A stretch of DNA of 64,000 bases from Rallus limicola (GCA_022605955.1 JAKCOZ010000303.1:186001-250000), one strand, 5' to 3'. Positions 25,073 through 38,338 are shown, counted from the stretch's first letter. The notes: generated from the letters alone by a model not told the origin. A program made the numbers and translations.

Positions 25073-26854
25073 GGTTTCAGACAAGCTATGCCTTTCAGTC
25101 CTAGCTTCTTTACTTTGGGAGTTATTGCTGGACGTTTAGCAAGTTTTGAACTGCAGTCTGCTAGGGCCGAGAAAAGCACTGTAGGAGGTAGCAGGTATGT
25201 TCCTTCTTTCCAGGCAAAGGAAAAGGCTGAGAGCCAAAGTGACAGGGTCTGCTTGTGTGTCCTGTTAGGAGGTTTCAGACAAGCTATGCCTTTCATGCCT
25301 AGCTTCTTTACTTTGGGAGTTATTGCTGGACGTTTAGCATGTTTTGAACTGCAGTCTGCTAGGGCCGAGAAAAGCACCGTAGGAGCTTCCAGGCATGTTC
25401 CCTCTTTCCAGGCAAAGGAAAAGGCTGAGAGCCAAAGTGACAGGGTCTGCTTGTGTGTCCTGTTAGGAGGTTTCAGACAAGCTATGCCTTTCAGTCCTAG
25501 CTTCTTTACTTTGGGAGTTATTGCTGGACGTTTAGCATGTTTTGAACTGCAGTCTGCTAGGGCCGAGAAAAGCACCGTAGGAGGTTCCAGGCATGTTCCC
25601 TCTTTCCAGGCAAAGGAAAAGGCTGAGAGCCAAAGTGACAGGGTCTGCTTGTGTGTCCTGTTAGGAGGTTTCAGACAAGCTATGCCGTTCAGTCCTAGCT
25701 TCTTTACTTTGGGAGTTATTGCTGGACGTTTAGCATGTTTTGAACTGCAGTCTGCTAGGGCCGAGAAAAGCACCGTAGGAGATTCCAGGCATGTTCCCTC
25801 TTTCCAGGCAAAGGAAAAGGCTGAGAGCCAAAGTGACAGGGTCTGCTTGTGTGTCCTGTTAGGAGGTTTCAGACAAGCTATGCCTTTCAGTCCTAGCTTC
25901 TTTACTTTGGGAGTTATTGCTGGACGTTTAGCAAGTTTTGAACTGCAGTCTGCTAGGGCCGAGAAAAGCACCGTAGGAGGTTCCAGGCATGTTCCCTCTT
26001 TCCAGGCAAAGGAAAAGGCTGAGAGCCAAAGTGACAGGGTCTGCTTGTGTGTCCTGTTAGGAGGTTTCAGACAAGCTATGCCTTTCAGTCCTAGCTTCTT
26101 TACTTTGGGAGTTATTGCTGGACGTTTAGCATGTTTTGAACTGCAGTCTGCTAGGGCCGAGAAAAGCACCGTAGGAGGTTCCAGGCATGTTCCCTCTTTC
26201 CAGGCAAAGGAAAAGGCTGAGAGCCAAAGTGACAGGGTCTGCTTGTGTGTCCTGTTATAAGGTTTCAGACAAGCTATGCCTTTCATGCCTAGCTTCTTTA
26301 CTTTGGGAGTTATTGCTGGACGTTTAGCATGTTTTGAACTGCAGTCTGCTAGGGCCGAGAAAAGCACTGTAGGCGGTAGCAGGTATGTTCCTTCTTTCCA
26401 GGCAAAAGTAAAGGCTGAGAGCCAAAGTGACAGGGTCTGCTTGTGTGTCCTGTTAGGAGGTTTCAGACAAGCTATGCCTTTCATGCCTAGCTTCTTTACT
26501 TTGGGAGTTATTGCTGGACGTTTAGCGTGTTTTGAACTGCAGTCTGCTAGGGCCGAGAAAAGCACTGTAGGAGGTAGCAGGTATGTTCCTTCTTTCCAGG
26601 CAAAGGAAAAGGCTGAGAGCCAAAGTGACAGGGTCTGCTTGTGTGTCCTGTTAGGAGGTTTCAGACAAGCTATGCCTTTCATGCCTAGCTTCTTTACTTT
26701 GGGAGTTATTGCTGGACGTTTAGCATGTTTTGAACTGCAGTCTGCTAGGGCCGAGAAAAGCACCGTAGGTACTTCCAGGCATGTTCCCTCTTTCCAGGCA
26801 AAGGAAAAGGCTGAGAGCCAAAGTGACAGGGTCTGCTTGTGTGTCCTGTTAGGA

Positions 26855-29230
26855 GGTTTCAGACAAGCTATGCCTTTCATGCCTAGCTTCTTTACTTTGG
26901 GAGTTATTGCTGGACGTTTAGCGTGTTTTGAACTGCAGTCTGCTAGGGCCGAGAAAAGCACTGTAGGAGGTAGCAGGTATGTTCCTTCTTTCCAGGCAAA
27001 GGAAAAGGCTGAGAGCCAAAGTGACAGGGTCTGCTTGTGTGTCCTGTTAGGAGGTTTCAGACAAGCTATGCCTTTCATGCCTAGCTTCTTTACTTTGGGA
27101 GTTATTGCTGGACGTTTAGCATGTTTTGAACTGCAGTCTGCTAGGGCCGAGAAAAGCACCGTAGGTACTTCCAGGCATGTTCCCTCTTTCCAGGCAAAGG
27201 AAAAGGCTGAGAGCCAAAGTGACAGGGTCTGCTTGTGTGTCCTGTTAGGAGGTTTCAGACAAGCTATGCCTTTCATGCCTAGCTTCTTTACTTTGGGAGT
27301 TATTGCTGGACGTTTAGCATGTTTTGAACTGCAGTCTGCTAGGGCCGAGAAAAGCACTGTAGGAGGTAGCAGGTATGTTCCTTCTTTCCAGGCAAAGGAA
27401 AAGGCTGAGAGCCAAAGTGACAGGGTCTGCTTGTGTGTCCTGTTAGGAGGTTTCAGACAAGCTATGCCTTTCATGCCTAGCTTCTTTACTTTGGGAGTTA
27501 TTGCTGGACGTTTAGCATGTTTTGAACTGCAGTCTGCTAGGGCCGAGAAAAGCACCGTAGGAGCTTCCAGGCATGTTCCCTCTTTCCAGGCAAAGGAAAA
27601 GGCTGAGAGCCAAAGTGACAGGGTCTGCTTGTGTGTCCTGTTAGGAGGTTTCAGACAAGCTATGCCTTTCATGCCTAGCTTCTTTACTTTGGGAGTTATT
27701 GCTGGACGTTTAGCATGTTTTGAACTGCAGTCTGCTAGGGCCGAGAAAAGCACCGTAGGAGCTTCCAGGCATGTTCCCTCTTTCCAGGCAAAGGAAAAGG
27801 CTGAGAGCCAAAGTGACAGGGTCTGCTTGTGTGTCCTGTTAGGAGGTTTCAGACAAGCTATGCCGTTCAGTCCTAGCTTCTTTACTTTGGGAGTTATTGC
27901 TGGACGTTTAGCATGTTTTGAACTGCAGTCTGCTACGGCCGAGAAAAGCACCGTAGGAGATTCCAGGCATGTTCCCTCTTTCCAGGCAAAGGAAAAGGCT
28001 GAGAGCCAAAGTGACAGGGTCTGCTTGTGTGTCCTGTTAGGAGGTTTCAGACAAGCTATGCCTTTCAGTCCTAGCTTCTTTACTTTGGGAGTTATTGCTG
28101 GACGTTTAGCAAGTTTTGAACTGCAGTCTGCTAGGGCCGAGAAAAGCACCGTAGGAGGTTCCAGGCATGTTCCCTCTTTCCAGGCAAAGGAAAAGGCTGA
28201 GAGCCAAAGTGACAGGGTCTGCTTGTGTGTCCTGTTAGGAGGTTTCAGACAAGCTATGCCTTTCAGTCCTAGCTTCTTTACTTTGGGAGTTATTGCTGGA
28301 CGTTTAGCGTGTTTTGAACTGCAGTCTGCTAGGGCCGAGAAAAGCACTGTAGGAGGTAGCAGGTATGTTCCTTCTTTCCAGGCAAAGGAAAAGGCTGAGA
28401 GCCAAAGTGACAGGGTCTGCTTGTGTGTCCTGTTAGGAGGTTTCAGACAAGCTATGCCTTTCATGTCTAGCTTCTTTACTTTGGGAGTTATTGCTGGACG
28501 TTTAGCATGTTTTGAACTGCAGTCTGCTAGGGCCGAGAAAAGCACCGTAGGAGGTTCCAGGTATGTTCCTTCTTTCCAGGCAAAGGAAAAGGCTGAGAGC
28601 CAAAGTGACAGGGTCTGCTTGTGTGTCCTGTTAGGAGGTTTCAGACAAGCTATGCCTTTCATGCCTAGCTTCTTTACTTTGGGAGTTATTGCTGGACGTT
28701 TAGCGTGTTTTGAACTGCAGTCTGCTAGGGCCGAGAAAAGCACTGTAGGAGGTAGCAGGTATGTTCCTTCTTTCCAGGCAAAGGAAAAGGCTGAGAGCCA
28801 AAGTGACAGGGTCTGCTTGTGTGTCCTGTTAGGAGGTTTCAGACAAGCTATGCCTTTCAGTCCTAGCTTCTTTACTTTGGGAGTTATTGCTGGACGTTTA
28901 GCAAGTTTTGAACTGCAGTCTGCTAGGGCCGAGAAAAGCACCGTAGGAGGTTCCAGGCATGTTCCCTCTTTCCAGGCAAAGGAAAAGGCTGAGAGCCAAA
29001 GTGACAGGGTCTGCTTGTGTGTCCTGTTAGGAGGTTTCAGACAAGCTATGCCTTTCATGCCTAGCTTATTTACTTTGGGAGTTATTGCTGGACGTTTAGC
29101 ATGTTTTGAACTGCAGTCTGCTAGGGCCGAGAAAAGCACCGTAGGAGGTTCCAGGCATGTTCCCTCTTTCCAGGCAAAGGAAAAGGCTGAGAGCCAAAGT
29201 GACAGGGTCTGCTTGTGTGTCCTGTTATAA
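26855..29230. repeat. 12-monomer higher-order unit (2,376 bp), copy 1
   Basis: The unit contains GTAGGTACTTCC (near 27163), CTACGGCCG (near 27935), TTCATGTCTAGC (near 28461), a GGTTCCAGGTATG chimera (near 28553) and AGCTTATTTAC (near 29062), and ends in TTATAA. Every one of these recurs exactly 2,376 bp to the right, so this is a clean tandem duplication of a 12-mer. Confidence 0.92.
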
Positions 29231-31606
29231 GGTTTCAGACAAGCTATGCCTTTCATGCCTAGCTTCTTTACTTTGGGAGTTATTGCTGGACGTTTAGCAT
29301 GTTTTGAACTGCAGTCTGCTAGGGCCGAGAAAAGCACTGTAGGAGGTAGCAGGTATGTTCCTTCTTTCCAGGCAAAGGAAAAGGCTGAGAGCCAAAGTGA
29401 CAGGGTCTGCTTGTGTGTCCTGTTAGGAGGTTTCAGACAAGCTATGCCTTTCATGCCTAGCTTCTTTACTTTGGGAGTTATTGCTGGACGTTTAGCATGT
29501 TTTGAACTGCAGTCTGCTAGGGCCGAGAAAAGCACCGTAGGTACTTCCAGGCATGTTCCCTCTTTCCAGGCAAAGGAAAAGGCTGAGAGCCAAAGTGACA
29601 GGGTCTGCTTGTGTGTCCTGTTAGGAGGTTTCAGACAAGCTATGCCTTTCATGCCTAGCTTCTTTACTTTGGGAGTTATTGCTGGACGTTTAGCATGTTT
29701 TGAACTGCAGTCTGCTAGGGCCGAGAAAAGCACTGTAGGAGGTAGCAGGTATGTTCCTTCTTTCCAGGCAAAGGAAAAGGCTGAGAGCCAAAGTGACAGG
29801 GTCTGCTTGTGTGTCCTGTTAGGAGGTTTCAGACAAGCTATGCCTTTCATGCCTAGCTTCTTTACTTTGGGAGTTATTGCTGGACGTTTAGCATGTTTTG
29901 AACTGCAGTCTGCTAGGGCCGAGAAAAGCACCGTAGGAGCTTCCAGGCATGTTCCCTCTTTCCAGGCAAAGGAAAAGGCTGAGAGCCAAAGTGACAGGGT
30001 CTGCTTGTGTGTCCTGTTAGGAGGTTTCAGACAAGCTATGCCTTTCATGCCTAGCTTCTTTACTTTGGGAGTTATTGCTGGACGTTTAGCATGTTTTGAA
30101 CTGCAGTCTGCTAGGGCCGAGAAAAGCACCGTAGGAGCTTCCAGGCATGTTCCCTCTTTCCAGGCAAAGGAAAAGGCTGAGAGCCAAAGTGACAGGGTCT
30201 GCTTGTGTGTCCTGTTAGGAGGTTTCAGACAAGCTATGCCGTTCAGTCCTAGCTTCTTTACTTTGGGAGTTATTGCTGGACGTTTAGCATGTTTTGAACT
30301 GCAGTCTGCTACGGCCGAGAAAAGCACCGTAGGAGATTCCAGGCATGTTCCCTCTTTCCAGGCAAAGGAAAAGGCTGAGAGCCAAAGTGACAGGGTCTGC
30401 TTGTGTGTCCTGTTAGGAGGTTTCAGACAAGCTATGCCTTTCAGTCCTAGCTTCTTTACTTTGGGAGTTATTGCTGGACGTTTAGCAAGTTTTGAACTGC
30501 AGTCTGCTAGGGCCGAGAAAAGCACCGTAGGAGGTTCCAGGCATGTTCCCTCTTTCCAGGCAAAGGAAAAGGCTGAGAGCCAAAGTGACAGGGTCTGCTT
30601 GTGTGTCCTGTTAGGAGGTTTCAGACAAGCTATGCCTTTCAGTCCTAGCTTCTTTACTTTGGGAGTTATTGCTGGACGTTTAGCGTGTTTTGAACTGCAG
30701 TCTGCTAGGGCCGAGAAAAGCACTGTAGGAGGTAGCAGGTATGTTCCTTCTTTCCAGGCAAAGGAAAAGGCTGAGAGCCAAAGTGACAGGGTCTGCTTGT
30801 GTGTCCTGTTAGGAGGTTTCAGACAAGCTATGCCTTTCATGTCTAGCTTCTTTACTTTGGGAGTTATTGCTGGACGTTTAGCATGTTTTGAACTGCAGTC
30901 TGCTAGGGCCGAGAAAAGCACCGTAGGAGGTTCCAGGTATGTTCCTTCTTTCCAGGCAAAGGAAAAGGCTGAGAGCCAAAGTGACAGGGTCTGCTTGTGT
31001 GTCCTGTTAGGAGGTTTCAGACAAGCTATGCCTTTCATGCCTAGCTTCTTTACTTTGGGAGTTATTGCTGGACGTTTAGCGTGTTTTGAACTGCAGTCTG
31101 CTAGGGCCGAGAAAAGCACTGTAGGAGGTAGCAGGTATGTTCCTTCTTTCCAGGCAAAGGAAAAGGCTGAGAGCCAAAGTGACAGGGTCTGCTTGTGTGT
31201 CCTGTTAGGAGGTTTCAGACAAGCTATGCCTTTCAGTCCTAGCTTCTTTACTTTGGGAGTTATTGCTGGACGTTTAGCAAGTTTTGAACTGCAGTCTGCT
31301 AGGGCCGAGAAAAGCACCGTAGGAGGTTCCAGGCATGTTCCCTCTTTCCAGGCAAAGGAAAAGGCTGAGAGCCAAAGTGACAGGGTCTGCTTGTGTGTCC
31401 TGTTAGGAGGTTTCAGACAAGCTATGCCTTTCATGCCTAGCTTATTTACTTTGGGAGTTATTGCTGGACGTTTAGCATGTTTTGAACTGCAGTCTGCTAG
31501 GGCCGAGAAAAGCACCGTAGGAGGTTCCAGGCATGTTCCCTCTTTCCAGGCAAAGGAAAAGGCTGAGAGCCAAAGTGACAGGGTCTGCTTGTGTGTCCTG
31601 TTATAA
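29231..31606. repeat. 12-monomer higher-order unit (2,376 bp), copy 2
   Basis: This unit directly abuts copy 1 and repeats the same rare states: GTAGGTACTTCC near 29539, CTACGGCCG near 30311, TTCATGTCTAGC near 30837 and AGCTTATTTAC near 31438. It ends in TTATAA. The first monomer differs: AGCATG here, AGCGTG in copy 1. Confidence 0.92.
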
Positions 31607-32794
31607 GGTTTCAGACAAGCTATGCCTTTCATGCCTAGCTTCTTTACTTTGGGAGTTATTGCTGGACGTTTAGCATGTTTTGAACTGCAGTCTGCTAGGG
31701 CCGAGAAAAGCACTGTAGGAGGTAGCAGGTATGTTCCTTCTTTCCAGGCAAAGGAAAAGGCTGAGAGCCAAAGTGACAGGGTCTGCTTGTGTGTCCTGTT
31801 AGGAGGTTTCAGACAAGCTATGCCTTTCATGCCTAGCTTCTTTACTTTGGGAGTTATTGCTGGACGTTTAGCATGTTTTGAACTGCAGTCTGCTAGGGCC
31901 GAGAAAAGCACCGTAGGAGCTTCCAGGCATGTTCCCTCTTTCCAGGCAAAGGAAAAGGCTGAGAGCCAAAGTGACAGGGTCTGCTTGTGTGTCCTGTTAG
32001 GAGGTTTCAGACAAGCTATGCCTTTCATGCCTAGCTTCTTTACTTTGGGAGTTATTGCTGGACGTTTAGCATGTTTTGAACTGCAGTCTGCTAGGGCCGA
32101 GAAAAGCACCGTAGGAGGTTCCAGGCATGTTCCCTCTTTCCAGGCAAAGGAAAAGGCTGAGAGCCAAAGTGACAGGGTCTGCTTGTGTGTCCTGTTAGGA
32201 GGTTTCAGACAAGCTATGCCGTTCAGTCCTAGCTTCTTTACTTTGGGAGTTATTGCTGGACGTTTAGCATGTTTTGAACTGCAGTCTGCTAGGGCCGAGA
32301 AAAGCACCGTAGGAGATTCCAGGCATGTTCCCTCTTTCCAGGCAAAGGAAAAGGCTGAGAGCCAAAGTGACAGGGTCTGCTTGTGTGTCCTGTTAGGAGG
32401 TTTCAGACAAGCTATGCCTTTCAGTCCTAGCTTCTTTACTTTGGGAGTTATTGCTGGACGTTTAGCAAGTTTTGAACTGCAGTCTGCTAGGGCCGAGAAA
32501 AGCACCGTAGGAGGTTCCAGGCATGTTCCCTCTTTCCAGGCAAAGGAAAAGGCTGAGAGCCAAAGTGACAGGGTCTGCTTGTGTGTCCTGTTAGGAGGTT
32601 TCAGACAAGCTATGCCTTTCAGTCCTAGCTTCTTTACTTTGGGAGTTATTGCTGGACGTTTAGCATGTTTTGAACTGCAGTCTGCTAGGGCCAAGAAAAG
32701 CACCGTAGGAGGTTCCAGGCATGTTCCCTCTTTCCAGGCAAAGGAAAAGGCTGAGAGCCAAAGTGACAGGGTCTGCTTGTGTGTCCTGTTATAA
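31607..32794. repeat. 6-monomer block between TTATAA markers, copy 2
   Basis: This 1,188-bp block has the same monomer-type order as 19530-20716 and 42101-43288. The last monomer carries GGCCAAGAAAAG near 32690, a CpG-to-CpA change also seen once near 3586. Confidence 0.85.
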
Positions 32795-33190
32795 GGTTTC
32801 AGACAAGCTATGCCTTTCATGCCTAGCTTCTTTACTTTGGGAGTTATTGCTGGACGTTTAGCATGTTTTGAACTGCAGTCTGCTAGGGCCGAGAAAAGCA
32901 CTGTAGGCGGTAGCAGGTATGTTCCTTCTTTCCAGGCAAAGGTAAAGGCTGAGAGCCAAAGTGACAGGGTCTGCTTGTGTGTCCTGTTAGGAGGTTTCAG
33001 ACAAGCTATGCCTTTCATGCCTAGCTTCTTTACTTTGGGAGTTATTGCTGGACGTTTAGCGTGTTTTGAACTGCAGTCTGCTAGGGCCGAGAAAAGCACT
33101 GTAGGAGGTAGCAGGTATGTTCCTTCTTTCCAGGCAAAGGAAAAGGCTGAGAGCCAAAGTGACAGGGTCTGCTTGTGTGTCCTGTTAGGA

Positions 33191-34972
33191 GGTTTCAGAC
33201 AAGCTATGCCTTTCAGTCCTAGATTCTTTACTTTGGGAGTTATTGCTGGACGTTTAGCATGTTTTGAACTGCAGTCTGCTAGGGCCGAGAAAAGCACCGT
33301 AGGTACTTCCAGGCATGTTCCCTCTTTCCAGGCAAAGGAAAAGGCTGAGAGCCAAAGTGACAGGGTCTGCTTGTGTGTCCTGTTAGGAGGTTTCAGACAA
33401 GCTATGCCTTTCATGCCTAGCTTCTTTACTTTGGGAGTTATTGCTGGACGTTTAGCATGTTTTGAACTGCAGTCTGCTAGGGCCGAGAAAAGCACTGTAG
33501 GAGGTAGCAGGTATGTTCCTTCTTTCCAGGCAAAGGAAAAGGCTGAGAGCCAAAGTGACAGGGTCTGCTTGTGTGTCCTGTTAGGAGGTTTCAGACAAGC
33601 TATGCCTTTCATGCCTAGCTTCTTTACTTTGGGAGTTATTGCTGGACGTTTAGCATGTTTTGAACTGCAGTCTGCTAGGGCCGAGAAAAGCACCGTAGGA
33701 GCTTCCAGGCATGTTCCCTCTTTCCAGGCAAAGGAAAAGGCTGAGAGCCAAAGTGACAGGGTCTGCTTGTGTGTCCTGTTAGGAGGTTTCAGACAAGCTA
33801 TGCCTTTCATGCCTAGCTTCTTTACTTTGGGAGTTATTGCTGGACGTTTAGCATGTTTTGAACTGCAGTCTGCTAGGGCCGAGAAAAGCACCGTAGGAGC
33901 TTCCAGGCATGTTCCCTCTTTCCAGGCAAAGGAAAAGGCTGAGAGCCAAAGTGACAGGGTCTGCTTGTGTGTCCTGTTAGGAGGTTTCAGACAAGCTATG
34001 CCGTTCAGTCCTAGCTTCTTTACTTTGGGAGTTATTGCTGGACGTTTAGCATGTTTTGAACTGCAGTCTGCTACGGCCGAGAAAAGCACCGTAGGAGATT
34101 CCAGGCATGTTCCCTCTTTCCAGGCAAAGGAAAAGGCTGAGAGCCAAAGTGACAGGGTCTGCTTGTGTGTCCTGTTAGGAGGTTTCAGACAAGCTATGCC
34201 TTTCAGTCCTAGCTTCTTTACTTTGGGAGTTATTGCTGGACGTTTAGCAAGTTTTGAACTGCAGTCTGCTAGGGCCGAGAAAAGCACCGTAGGAGGTTCC
34301 AGGCATGTTCCCTCTTTCCAGGCAAAGGAAAAGGCTGAGAGCCAAAGTGACAGGGTCTGCTTGTGTGTCCTGTTAGGAGGTTTCAGACAAGCTATGCCTT
34401 TCAGTCCTAGCTTCTTTACTTTGGGAGTTATTGCTGGACGTTTAGCGTGTTTTGAACTGCAGTCTGCTAGGGCCGAGAAAAGCACTGTAGGAGGTAGCAG
34501 GTATGTTCCTTCTTTCCAGGCAAAGGAAAAGGCTGAGAGCCAAAGTGACAGGGTCTGCTTGTGTGTCCTGTTAGGAGGTTTCAGACAAGCTATGCCTTTC
34601 ATGTCTAGCTTCTTTACTTTGGGAGTTATTGCTGGACGTTTAGCATGTTTTGAACTGCAGTCTGCTAGGGCCGAGAAAAGCACCGTAGGAGGTTCCAGGT
34701 ATGTTCCTTCTTTCCAGGCAAAGGAAAAGGCTGAGAGCCAAAGTGACAGGGTCTGCTTGTGTGTCCTGTTAGGAGGTTTCAGACAAGCTATGCCTTTCAT
34801 GCCTAGCTTCTTTACTTTGGGAGTTATTGCTGGACGTTTAGCGTGTTTTGAACTGCAGTCTGCTAGGGCCGAGAAAAGCACTGTAGGAGGTAGCAGGTAT
34901 GTTCCTTCTTTCCAGGCAAAGGAAAAGGCTGAGAGCCAAAGTGACAGGGTCTGCTTGTGTGTCCTGTTAGGA
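33191..34972. repeat. Partial third copy of the 12-mer (9 monomers)
   Basis: GTAGGTACTTCC (near 33301), CTACGGCCG (near 34073), TTCATGTCTAGC (near 34599) and the GGTTCCAGGTATG chimera (near 34691) recur 3,762 bp (19 monomers) after copy 2. The first monomer has CCTAGATTC, not CCTAGCTTC, and the last monomers of the 12-mer are missing, replaced by another CCTAGATTC monomer near 35001. The two preceding monomers resemble 26261-26656, including the rare GTAGGCGGTAGC. Confidence 0.85.
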
Positions 34973-35962
34973 GGTTTCAGACAAGCTATGCCTTTCAGTC
35001 CTAGATTCTTTACTTTGGGAGTTATTGCTGGACGTTTAGCATGTTTTGAACTGCAGTCTGCTAGGGCCGAGAAAAGCACCGTAGGAGCTTCCAGGCATGT
35101 TCCCTCTTTCCAGGCAAAGGAAAAGGCTGAGAGCCAAAGTGACAGGGTCTGCTTGTGTGTCCTGTTAGGAGGTTTCAGACAAGCTATGCCTTTCATGCCT
35201 AGCTTCTTTACTTTGGGAGTTATTGCTGGACGTTTAGCATGTTTTGAACTGCAGTCTGCTAGGGCCGAGAAAAGCACCGTAGGAGCTTCCAGGCATGTTC
35301 CCTCTTTACAGGCAAAGGAAAAGGCTGAGAGCCAAAGTGACAGGGTCTGCTTGTGTGTCCTGTTAGGAGGTTTCAGACAAGCTATGCCTTTCATGCCTAG
35401 CTTCTTTACTTTGGGAGTTATTGCTGGACGTTTAGCATGTTTTGAACTGCAGTCTGCTAGGGCCGAGAAAAGCACCGTAGGAGGTTCCAGGCATGTTCCC
35501 TCTTTCCAGGCAAAGGAAAAGGCTGAGAGCCAAAGTGACAGGGTCTGCTTGTGTGTCCTGTTAGGAGGTTTCAGACAAGCTATGCCTTTCATGCCTAGCT
35601 TCTTTACTTTGGGAGTTATTGCTGGACGTTTAGCATGTTTTGAACTGCAGTCTGCTAGGGCCGAGAAAAGCACTGTAGGAGGTAGCAGGTATGTTCCTTC
35701 TTTCCAGGCAAAGGAAAAGGCTGAGAGCCAAAGTGACAGGGTCTGCTTGTGTGTCCTGTTAGGAGGTTTCAGACAAGCTATGCCTTTCATGCCTAGCTTC
35801 TTTACTTTGGGAGTTATTGTTGGACGTTTAGCATGTTTTGAACTGCAGTCTGCTAGGGCCGAGAAAAGCACCGTAGGAGCTTCCAGGCATGTTCCCTCTT
35901 TCCAGGCAAAGGAAAAGGCTGAGAGCCAAAGTGACAGGGTCTGCTTGTGTGTCCTGTTAGGA

Positions 35963-37546
35963 GGTTTCAGACAAGCTATGCCTTTCATGCCTAGCTTCTT
36001 TACTTTGGGAGTTATTGCTGGACGTTTAGCATGTTTTGAACTGCAGTCTGCTAGGGCCGAGAAAAGCACTGTAGGAGGTAGCAGGTATGTTCCTTCTTTC
36101 CAGGCAAAGGAAAAGGCTGAGAGCCAAAGTGACAGGGTCTGCTTGTGTGTCCTGTTAGGAGGTTTCAGACAAGCTATGCCTTTCATGCCTAGCTTCTTTA
36201 CTTTGGGAGTTATTGCTGGACGTTTAGCATGTTTTGAACTGCAGTCTGCTAGGGCCGAGAAAAGCACCGTAGGAGGTTCCAGGCATGTTCCCTCTTTCCA
36301 GGCAAAGGAAAAGGCTGAGAGCCAAAGTGACAGGGTCTGCTTGTGTGTCCTGTTAGGAGGTTTCAGACAAGCTATGCCTTTCATGCCTAGCTTCTTTACT
36401 TTGGGAGTTATTGCTGGACGTTTAGCATGTTTTGAACTGCAGTCTGCTAGGGCCGAGAAAAGCACCGTAGGAGGTTCCAGGCATGTTCCCTCTTTCCAGG
36501 CAAAGGAAAAGGCTGAGAGCCAAAGTGACAGGGTCTGCTTGTGTGTCCTGTTAGGAGGTTTCAGACAAGCTATGCCTTTCATGCCTAGCTTCTTTACTTT
36601 GGGAGTTATTGCTGGACGTTTAGCATGTTTTGAACTGCAGTCTGCTAGGGCCGAGAAAAGCACCGCATGAGCTTCCAGGCATGTTCCCTCTTTCCAGGCA
36701 AAGGAAAAGGCTGAGAGCCAAAGTGACAGGGTCTGCTTGTGTGTCCTGTTAGGAGGTTTCAGACAAGCTATGCCTTTCAATCCTAGCTTCTTTACTTTGG
36801 GAGTTATTGCTGGACGTTTAGCATGTTTTGAACTGCAGTCTGCTAGGGCCGAGAAAAGCACCGTAGGAGGTTCCAGGCATGTTCCCTCTTTCCAGGCAAA
36901 GGAAAAGGCTGAGAGCCAAAGTGACAGGGTCTGCTTGTGTGTCCTGTTAGGAGGTTTCAGACAAGCTATGCCTTTCATGCCTAGCTTCTTTACTTTGGGA
37001 GTTATTGCTGGACGTTTAGCATGTTTTGAACTGCAGTCTGCTAGGGCCGAGAAAAGCACCGTAGGAGGTTCCAGGCATGTTCCCTCTTTCCAGACAAAGG
37101 AAAAGGCTGAGAGCCAAAGTGACAGGGTCTGCTTGTGTGTCCTGTTAGGAGGTTTCAGACAAGCTATGCCTTTCAGTCCTAGCTTCTTTACTTTGGGAGT
37201 TATTGCTGGACGTTTAGCAAGTTTTGAACTGCAGTCTGCTAGGGCCGAGAAAAGCACCGTAGGAGGTTCCAGGCATGTTCCCTCTTTCCAGGCAAAGGAA
37301 AAGGCTGAGAGCCAAAGTGACAGGGTCTGCTTGTGTGTCCTGTTAGGAGGTTTCAGACAAGCTATGCCTTTCATGCCTAGCTTCTTTACTTTGGGAGTTA
37401 TTGCTGGACGTTTAGCATGTTTTGAACTGCAGTCTGCTAGGGCCGAGAAAAGCACCGTAGGAGGTTCCAGGCATGTTCCCTCTTTCCAGGCAAAGGAAAA
37501 GGCTGAGAGCCAAAGTGACAGGGTCTGCTTGTGTGTCCTGTTATAA
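35963..37546. repeat. 8-monomer block, copy 3 of 3
   Basis: ACCGCATGAG near 36661, TTTCAATCC near 36776 and CCAGACAAAGG near 37091 lie 22,571 bp from copy 2. That is 114 monomers less the single base lost near 19831. The block ends in TTATAA. The CTGATAGGG variant of copies 1 and 2 is absent. Confidence 0.88.
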
Positions 37547-38338
37547 GGTTTCAGACAAGCTATGCCTTTCATGCCTAGCTTCTTTACTTTGGGAGTTATT
37601 GCTGGACGTTTAGCATGTTTTGAACTGCAGTCTGCTAGGGCCGAGAAAAGCACTGTAGGAGGTAGCAGGTATGTTCCTTCTTTCCAGGCAAAGGAAAAGG
37701 CTGAGAGCCAAAGTGACAGGGTCTGCTTGTGTGTCCTGTTAGGAGGTTTCAGACAAGCTATGCCTTTCATGCCTAGCTTCTTTACTTTGGGAGTTATTGC
37801 TGGACGTTTAGCATGTTTTGAACTGCAATCTGCTAGGGCCGAGAAAAGCACCGTAGGAGGTTCCAGGCATGTTCCCTCTTTCCATGCAAAGGAAAAGGCT
37901 GAGAGCCAAAGTGACAGGGTCTGCTTGTGTGTCCTGTTAGGAGGTTTCAGACAAGCTATGCCTTTCAGTCCTAGCTTCTTTACTTTGGGAGTTATTGCTG
38001 GACGTTTAGCATGTTTTGAACTGCAGTCTGCTAGGGCCGAGAAAAGCACTGTAGGAGGTAGCAGGTATGTTCCTTCTTTCCAGGCAAAGGAAAAGGCTGA
38101 GAGCCAAAGTGACAGGGTCTGCTTGTGTGTCCTGTTAGGAGGTTTCAGACAAGCTATGCCTTTCATGCCTAGCTTCTTTACTTTGGGAGTTATTGCTGGA
38201 CGTTTAGCATGTTTTGAACTGCAGTCTGCTAGGGCCGAGAAAAGCACCGTAGGAGGTTCCAGGCATGTTCCCTCTTTCCATGCAAAGGAAAAGGCTGAGA
38301 GCCAAAGTGACAGGGTCTGCTTGTGTGTCCTGTTAGGA
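35963..38338. repeat. Left part of a large duplicated segment (114-monomer offset), copy 2
   Basis: This is the counterpart of 13392-15767, with the same series of markers: ATGAG, CAATCC, CAGACAAAGG, TTATAA, ACTGCAATC, CCATGCAAAGG twice. The correspondence stops at the next monomer, where the sequence switches to a block related to 21707. Confidence 0.85.

Noticed and set aside
36661..36670. ACCGCATGAG as an independent nonsense mutation
   Set aside because: The same change occurs at the equivalent place near 8547 and 14091 with the same neighbours, so it is inherited by block duplication, not independent.
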